Source: Drosophila pseudoobscura (Eukaryota; Arthropoda; Insecta; Diptera; Drosophilidae). From it: DNA of 64,000 nucleotides. The notes under the pieces are model-generated. The model had not been told where the DNA came from and did no database searches. It worked only from the letters and a program-made list of their open reading frames with translations. Location: contig NC_046680.1 in assembly GCF_009870125.1 (NCBI RefSeq), forward strand, positions 16,077,501 through 16,141,500, written 5' to 3'. Shown here in pieces: positions 59,758 to 64,000 of this stretch (position 1 is the stretch's first letter; each line of letters begins with the position of its first letter). The position numbers and the translations under genes were made by a program.

Positions 59758-61712
59758 ATGGAGGTATGCGGCAGCGTTTTGGTTAGCAACAATTACCAGC
59801 AGTTTCGGTTGAAATGCATTTATTGCACAATTGAAAGCGACCTAAAAGATTGGGAGCAGTTCACAATTCATGTGAGAAATGCCCACCACTTTGATGATGA
59901 TGAAAACATTGACAAAAATTGGAACGAGCAAGACTCAAGGATGGACTCCACAATCGCATATGAAGTCCCTCAGATCTTAGACGATGGGGAACCGATTGAA
60001 GAAGTAGATGACCAGAGTGTGTTGCCATACTGCATACTCGAAGACGAGGAATGGCCCAACGATGAGGCGGATGTGAGCGTAAGTAAATCACTCATAATAA
60101 GATTAAAATCACTTTAATTTCTTCAAAACATTCGCAGAACATGCAATACGTCCAGGATATTGAATATGACAATAACAATACAGAATTCACGTATGAGGAA
60201 ATGGAATCGTCTGAAATGGCGCAGGCCCCATTAGATGAAATTGTCTACGACGGTTTTTCGAGCATTGGTTCTCAAAAGGATGATATGTTTGATGACCTGG
60301 ACAATTTCTCGTATGATGAACAAGAAGAAGCAGAGGGCCCAAAAACACTAAGACTTGGCCGTCGCCCCAGAACGACGCGACCCGGACAAGTTTTTAAAGT
60401 ACGCTGCCATGTACCTTTCTTTGACCTTGCACTAATTTGTACATCCTTCCAGTTAAAGGTTACATTTATTCGACGCAATCCTCGCGTGTTACACCTAATT
60501 GAAGCCTACAAGGAGCATCCCTGCCTTTGGAATCCCTCGGACGAGTACTACGAAAATGAGGAGGCACGATCGGAGGCATACCACCTGATGATACTGCGAT
60601 TAGACGAAAAAGCCAATGTGCTCTTCACCGAAGAAGAGTTAATAAAAACCATCCATCAGTTGCACAGTCAATACACTCTTGCAGCCCAAATGGCTGGCGA
60701 GGATAAGCTCATTGGACTGGCGGCCCGATACTTTGCCAAATGTGAATTCCTCCGTTCCACTCCCTGTACAACGCTAACCGACGACGAGGAAGATATCCAA
60801 CTGGATACAATTAAGGTGAGTACGGTCGGTATATGTAGAACGTTAATTAAGACTTCAATTCCGTTTCAGCTCAACTTCAAAGTAGAGAACGAGGTAACCA
60901 GCTCTTTTATAGATACATACGCAAACTATCCAGTTCTCTACAATACCTCGGATCCCGGTTTTGAGTCGGTGGAGCAACGTACAAGTGCGTACAAAAGGAT
61001 GGCCGTCGAATTTAGGCCAGTGGTTCTGGCCAACGATACGGATGTTTATATTGCGATCCAAAAACTGCGGAAATGGGCATACGAAGCCATGAGGCGTATT
61101 AAGGCGAAGGAACTAATTAAAGCCGTCACTCCACAAGAACTTCAATACCTGCAAATGTGCAGCTTTCTACCCGTCAAATCAGACGGCCACGTATGGTACT
61201 GTGAACACTGCGGCAAGCGATTCCACGGGGACTACAACCTCCTGACGCACATGTTCAAGCAACATAACCAGGGTGAACCGCCATTCCTCTGTTCCCAGTG
61301 CCCAAGACGCTTCGAAAGACAACACGACATGGAGAAGCACATTTTGCGAGCACACTGTGAACGTAAATTTCAATGCAAATTTTGCGATAAGTTTTTCTCC
61401 GTTGAGTGTGATCTAAAAGTGCACACGAAAGTTCATACCGGCGAGCGCCCATATGTGTGTGATATGTGTGGGAAGGGGTTCCGGCTTAAGCTACTGCTGG
61501 ATCACCACATAAATGGTTTCCATTTGAATATACGGCCGTTTAAGTGTAATATGTGCGAAAAAAATTTCCGTAAGAAATTTGAACTGACGAATCACCTCAA
61601 GGGGCATTTAAATATCCGTGATAAGAAATGCGACAAATGCGACGCTTCCTTTTATGACCATTCTTCTCTGTCTAGGCATCGTAGATTTAATCATAGAAGT
61701 AAATTAGATTAG
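59758..61712 (+). CDS. MADF-MADF-C2H2 zinc-finger protein B
   Basis: Second tandem paralogue. Exons are 59758-60078, 60138-60398, 60453-60815 and 60870-61712, encoding 595 residues. The start MEVCGSVLVSNNY aligns with the N-termini of A and C; upstream frame-open residues are not used. After the N-terminal finger and acidic linker come MADF1 (HLIEAYKEHPCLWNPSD), MADF2 (FIDTYANYPVLYNTSD) and six C2H2 fingers; the seventh finger of A and C is absent. Two 54-nt introns (60399-60452, 60816-60869) are stop-free and in frame, so a naive reading would keep both. Their positions match true introns of the paralogues, so I treat them as spliced. It has one more intron than A or C, in the acidic linker. 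Confidence 0.87.
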
Positions 61713-61984
61713 GCACCTAATATTGTTAGTCTCTACAAAACAGACTTGTATTTAATAAGTTTAAGGAGTTGTATAAAGCTGCCAAATGGGTTTTCTTGTT
61801 TTCTTGAAATAAATTATATTATATTATTATGTTGGCCTCTTAATTCATTTATTTAAATTTTGTGTACACCACTCAAATACAACACATCAAACTTTTCTCG
61901 TTTCCCAGCACTGCTGGAACAGCAGCTGTTTTACATCGGTAGAACTTTTTTCGTGTTTACTGTTTTGTTTAATGTGATTTAATA

Positions 61985-63881
61985 ATGGTGATTTGTGGAA
62001 ACATTCTAGCACGGAGCAAATACGAACATTTCGTTTTGAGTTGTGGGCTGTGCAATGACTGTGACGTGGAAATGGATATTGAGAGGTGGAAGGAGTTCGT
62101 CCTGCACATTAAACGGCATAGAGAAGAGGATCAAGCGAGTGATAGCGAGTTCGATGCTTGTGAGAGCAGTTACAACTCCCCAACAGAGACAAAGCAGCGT
62201 GGGCCTGTGAAGGATGATGAAGATTGTTTAGCCGAGGGGATGATTGTGGATCTTCCCATATCATCCGATGAAGACGAAGGCGATGATGAAGACTCCCCAT
62301 CAATGCCGGTTGCATGCGAACTGGAAGCAGCACGAGCACATACAACAACAGACTTCTCGCCAGTAGTAAAAGTAAACACATACATGACTCCTTTGTAGGT
62401 GAAAACTTTGATCTAATCCATCGTCTGGATTATTTTTAGTTTAATCCAACTTTCTACCGACGCAGTCCACGCATTACTCAATTCATCGAGCTCTATAGAG
62501 ATCATCCGTGCCTTTGGGATCCTTCAGATGCGTCCTATAAAAACAAAGAAAAACGTACCGATGCATACGAGTCCCTGATGGAGAAGTTGAAAGCGTCTGC
62601 CAACATTCATCTGACGATCTATAGACTGAAGAAGTCTATAGCCAGTCTGCACTCTCAATATGCAGCAATAACGCGGCAAAAAAAGATACAAAAACTGACC
62701 AAGGTCCCACTGTACTATCACGCAAAATACAACTTTTTGGCGGAGCGAGGAATTGTAGAGGAAGGTGACAGCGATGACGATGGAGGCGATGGCAAGATCA
62801 AGGTTAGCTTTATTTAAAAGAATATGCGATAATTTAATAATAACTTGCCTTCTTGCAGCTCTTGTTTACGGAAGAAAATCTGTTGACAAGTCTTTTTATT
62901 AAACTGTATTCCAAATTTCCGCACCTGTACGATCCGGCCCACAAGAACTTCTCGAGTCTGAGTGAGCGTAAAAATGCTTATATAGAAATTACAGATGTGC
63001 TCTCCTCAGAAGTTCCACTGGGAGTTATCACCCACTACGATGTCTACGACAGCATTCTAAGCCTACGCCAGTGGTATTCTCGAAAGATGAAGACTCTGAC
63101 TGAAGTTCAGACTGTCGGCCTATCGACGGCTGAGAAAGACTACATTGAGAGGTGCCAGAACTTTATGCCGACGAAAACGTTCCGCCAGAAGTTACAATGC
63201 CATGTTTGCGAAAAAAGTTTCAGCACTGATCATGCGTTGCAGGCACATCAGTTCAAAGATCACAAACTAGGTGATGGTGGCTGGTTTAAATGCCCCTTGT
63301 GTGAGCTGAATTTCGAGAGACGGTGCCATCTGCAACAGCATAATCAGCGTGTTCACATGAGCAAAACATTCACCTGCCATATCTGCAGTCGAAGCTTCGC
63401 CTTTGCCAGCCAACTAGCCACTCACAAACGCTCTCATGATGAGAAACATGTGGACAAGCCGTATATCTGCGAATTTTGCGGAAAATCTTTTAGACAAAAG
63501 ATTCAACTGAGCACGCATGTAACCGCCGTGCACACCAAAATTCGTGCATTCAAGTGCACAATGTGCCCCAAAGACTTTTTTACCAAGCGCGATCTCAAGG
63601 ATCATGTTAAGGCGCACTTAAATATACGCGACAAGGTATGTGATGTCTGCCAGAAAGCCTTTACGAACGCCAACGCCCTGGTCAAGCATCGGCACATACA
63701 CCGGGAGAAAACGCTTCAGTGCACACTCTGCAGCACCCGTTTCTCTGAGCGGGTTAGCTTGGGTGTACACATGAGGCGCACCCATAAGATTATTAAAAAC
63801 ACTTTGAAAGGAGCTGAGACTACCAACGACTCCCTACTTAAACATACATTCCCACAATCTCACGACATTTCAGACAAATAA
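61985..63881 (+). CDS. MADF-MADF-C2H2 zinc-finger protein C
   Basis: Third tandem paralogue. Exons are 61985-62371, 62440-62802 and 62859-63881, encoding 590 residues. The N-terminus MVICGNILARSKYEHF with C-x2-C (CGLCNDC) matches A and B. An Asp/Glu/Ser-rich linker precedes MADF1 (FIELYRDHPCLWDPSD) and MADF2 (FIKLYSKFPHLYDPAH), then seven C2H2 fingers from about residue 363. Fingers 5 and 6 are joined by HLNIRDK as in the other two genes. The only AATAAA near the end overlaps the stop codon (63877-63882), which implies a very short 3' UTR. All introns are GT-AG. Confidence 0.9.
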
Positions 63882-64000
63882 AATACATTTTGAAATTGCA
63901 ATTTGCTAGAATTTATTCAAACGGTCCCCTGCTCTTTATTGTGCTGGGCATTGTGTAACACTGTATGAACAGCTGTTCCTGTTTTGATTGAGCAAACACG
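63882..64000. other. Right edge, no gene seen
   Basis: The last 119 bp hold the presumed 3' end of zinc-finger gene C and spacer. No start of a further gene is visible. Confidence 0.5.

Overview
This is a eukaryotic, fly-type window. Genes have short introns (mostly 54-80 nt) with GT-AG signals and CTAAT-like branch points, AATAAA signals follow stop codons, and spacers are AT-rich with TATG/TACATA microsatellites. The protein set (Vps13, boca, Rpe, Corin, Get3, a mitochondrial glycerol-3-phosphate dehydrogenase, Cyt-b5, Drat, Orc1, PIG-O, MADF/zinc-finger genes) fits a Drosophila chromosome arm corresponding to D. melanogaster 2R around 43-44 (Muller C). The base composition and repeats suggest an obscura-group species, but that is inference.

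Left block, 1-17.3 kb: Vps13 runs off the left edge on the minus strand. It is divergent from boca (plus), followed by Rpe (plus). Corin lies on the minus strand and encodes a type II membrane serine protease with frizzled, LDLa, SRCR and trypsin domains. Its upstream territory (17.3-30.1 kb) holds no standard gene. It does contain a TATA box, a first-exon candidate and a 206-nt exon candidate that together open a second in-frame Corin N-terminus.

Middle block, 30.6-39.3 kb: copies of an AT-rich repeat lie to the left, and inverted copies to the right, of Get3 (plus), Gpo2-like (minus) and Cyt-b5 (minus). Two tandem MITE-like units with TAGTGATGTAA/TTACATCACTA ends lie just upstream of Cyt-b5.

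Right block, 43-64 kb: Drat, a divergent seven-helix TMBIM/BAX-inhibitor-like gene, Orc1, PIG-O (minus, convergent with Orc1), a SMYD4-type TPR-MYND-SET gene, and a tandem trio of two-MADF/multi-C2H2 zinc-finger genes.

Exon structures were assembled by hand. In every multi-exon gene the coding exons sum to a multiple of three and the phases agree at each junction. Points worth attention are three inferred GC-AG introns among about 51, three 54-nt introns that are stop-free and in frame, the possible alternative Corin N-terminus, and the inverted repeats around the middle block.
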